From: Parvularcula sp. | Lineage (GTDB): Bacteria; Pseudomonadota; Alphaproteobacteria; Caulobacterales; Parvularculaceae | Direction of reading: 5' to 3' | Assembly (NCBI GenBank): GCA_003506635.1 | Contig: DNZB01000048.1 | Span: 1 to 7,122 of the forward strand | DNA: 7,122 bases | In this document: positions 6,379 to 7,122 of the stretch, one piece after another | Layout of the letters: every line of letters starts with the position of its first letter | How positions within the stretch are numbered: the stretch's first letter is position 1 | Position numbers and translations under genes: made by a program | The notes under the pieces: generated by a model | Database searches by the model: none | What the model was told of the DNA's origin: nothing | What the model saw: the letters and a program-made list of their open reading frames with translations, nothing else

Positions 6379-7122
6379 ATGCTAGCGACCTGGCGCGGGA
6401 AAACTGTTGTCGTGACGGGAGCCGCATCCGGAATCGGCGCCGCGACCGGCGGCTTGCTCAAAGAACGCGGCGCGCGCGTCATCGCGCTCGATAGACGCGA
6501 GCCTGACCGCGAGATCGCGAATGACTATATCGAATTCGATCAGGGAGACCCCGCGTCGATTGAGATTGCGGCCCGCGTGATTCCTGATCCGATCGACGGA
6601 TTCTTCAATATTGCGGGCGTCCCGCCGACAACGGACGGGCTGCCGGAAGATCTTCTTTACATCAATTTTTTCGGGCTGCGCCTGCTGACTGAAAAAATCG
6701 CGCCGATGCTCAGCGTCGGCGCAGGCATCGTCAACATGTCTTCGCATGCTGGATGGCGCTGGCGCGAGAATGCCGCTTTCCTTAAGCAATTTCTCGCCCT
6801 TCAGCGCAAGCAGGGCGTCGCGCAATTGGTTCGCCGCGCGGGTGTCGTCATCGACGGCCTTGGCGACCGCTGCGCTTATCCGATAAGCAAGCAGCTTCTC
6901 AACCTTTGGACTGCTCAGTCTGTCGCGAGCGCGGTTTTCGGCCACGTTCGCATGAACGCCGTCTCCTGCGCGGGCGTCGCGACGCCCATACTTGAAGACT
7001 TTCTCAAGAGCTTCGGCGCGGAGTCGGCGGCGCGCATTCGCTCGATCGGACTTGCGCGCGCCGAGGACATCGCGCCGGCGCTTGTCTTTCTCGCATCGCC
7101 GCAAGCTCGATGGATCAAGGGC
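6379..7122 (+). CDS. Short-chain dehydrogenase/reductase, coniferyl-alcohol/3-alpha-hydroxysteroid dehydrogenase-like, 3'-truncated
   Basis: The 248 visible residues run to the window edge without a stop; classical members end about 10-15 residues later. It is a cytoplasmic NAD(P)-dependent alcohol/ketone oxidoreductase. TGAASGIG (13-20) is the cofactor-binding turn, and Asp38 at the end of the second strand favours NAD(H). NIAG (77-80) replaces the usual NNAG. The likely catalytic set is Asn96, Ser121 or Ser122, Tyr167 and Lys171 (YPISK). The Ser-to-Tyr distance of about 45 residues is far longer than the roughly 13 of typical SDRs and matches the insertion of 3-alpha-hydroxysteroid dehydrogenase/carbonyl reductase and coniferyl-alcohol dehydrogenase relatives. 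The loop after the sixth strand reads NAVSCAGVATPI (193-204) where NxVSPGPVxTPI is usual. It diverges from the VCBS gene. The substrate is not determined; an alcohol produced or shared by the neighbouring pathway is plausible. Confidence 0.93.
   Translation, partial: MLATWRGKTVVVTGAASGIGAATGGLLKERGARVIALDRREPDREIANDYIEFDQGDPASIEIAARVIPDPIDGFFNIAGVPPTTDGLPEDLLYINFFGLRLLTEKIAPMLSVGAGIVNMSSHAGWRWRENAAFLKQFLALQRKQGVAQLVRRAGVVIDGLGDRCAYPISKQLLNLWTAQSVASAVFGHVRMNAVSCAGVATPILEDFLKSFGAESAARIRSIGLARAEDIAPALVFLASPQARWIKG

Noticed and set aside
6382..7104. 240-residue minus-strand open frame
   Set aside because: Exactly antisense to the SDR gene; very arginine-rich and without motifs, while the plus-strand frame carries all SDR signatures.

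Overview
The window reads as an accessory catabolic/uptake locus of a GC-rich Gram-negative bacterium. Alphaproteobacteria of the sphingomonad/Caulobacter type fit best. This rests on a TonB-dependent outer-membrane receptor with the EITVTAQRREE N-terminus common in those groups, a Tat-type lipoprotein, and strong purine-rich ribosome binding sites. The taxonomic call is inference from protein style, not from a marker gene.

Layout: five genes lie on the minus strand and one diverges on the plus strand. Reading the minus strand 5'->3' from the right: an FG-GAP/VCBS-repeat exported protein (6331-5087); a 77-nt gap holding a perfect 16-bp palindrome; a small gluconate-2-dehydrogenase-subunit-3-like Tat lipoprotein (5009-4524); a GMC-family flavoprotein dehydrogenase (4527-2977, 4-nt overlap with the small subunit); an exported acetamidase/formamidase-family protein (2969-1725, 7 nt downstream); a 294-nt gap with a hairpin and a second copy of the palindrome placed inside a promoter; and a TonB-dependent receptor (1430 to the window edge, 3' end missing). 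On the plus strand, from 6379 to the right edge, is a short-chain dehydrogenase of the coniferyl-alcohol/3-alpha-hydroxysteroid dehydrogenase type. It is divergent from the VCBS gene with only 47 nt between the start codons.

How the parts may work together (inference): the TonB receptor brings a scarce or bulky molecule across the outer membrane. In the periplasm the lipoprotein-anchored GMC dehydrogenase oxidises an alcohol or sugar-like group and the exported amidase-like enzyme cleaves an amide. The SDR then continues alcohol/ketone oxidation in the cytoplasm. The substrate cannot be read from the sequence. The two matched palindromes suggest that the receptor and the dehydrogenase/amidase operon answer to the same dimeric repressor, which is not encoded in the window. 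No mobile element, CRISPR array, rRNA or tRNA was seen, and nothing resembles a defence system.
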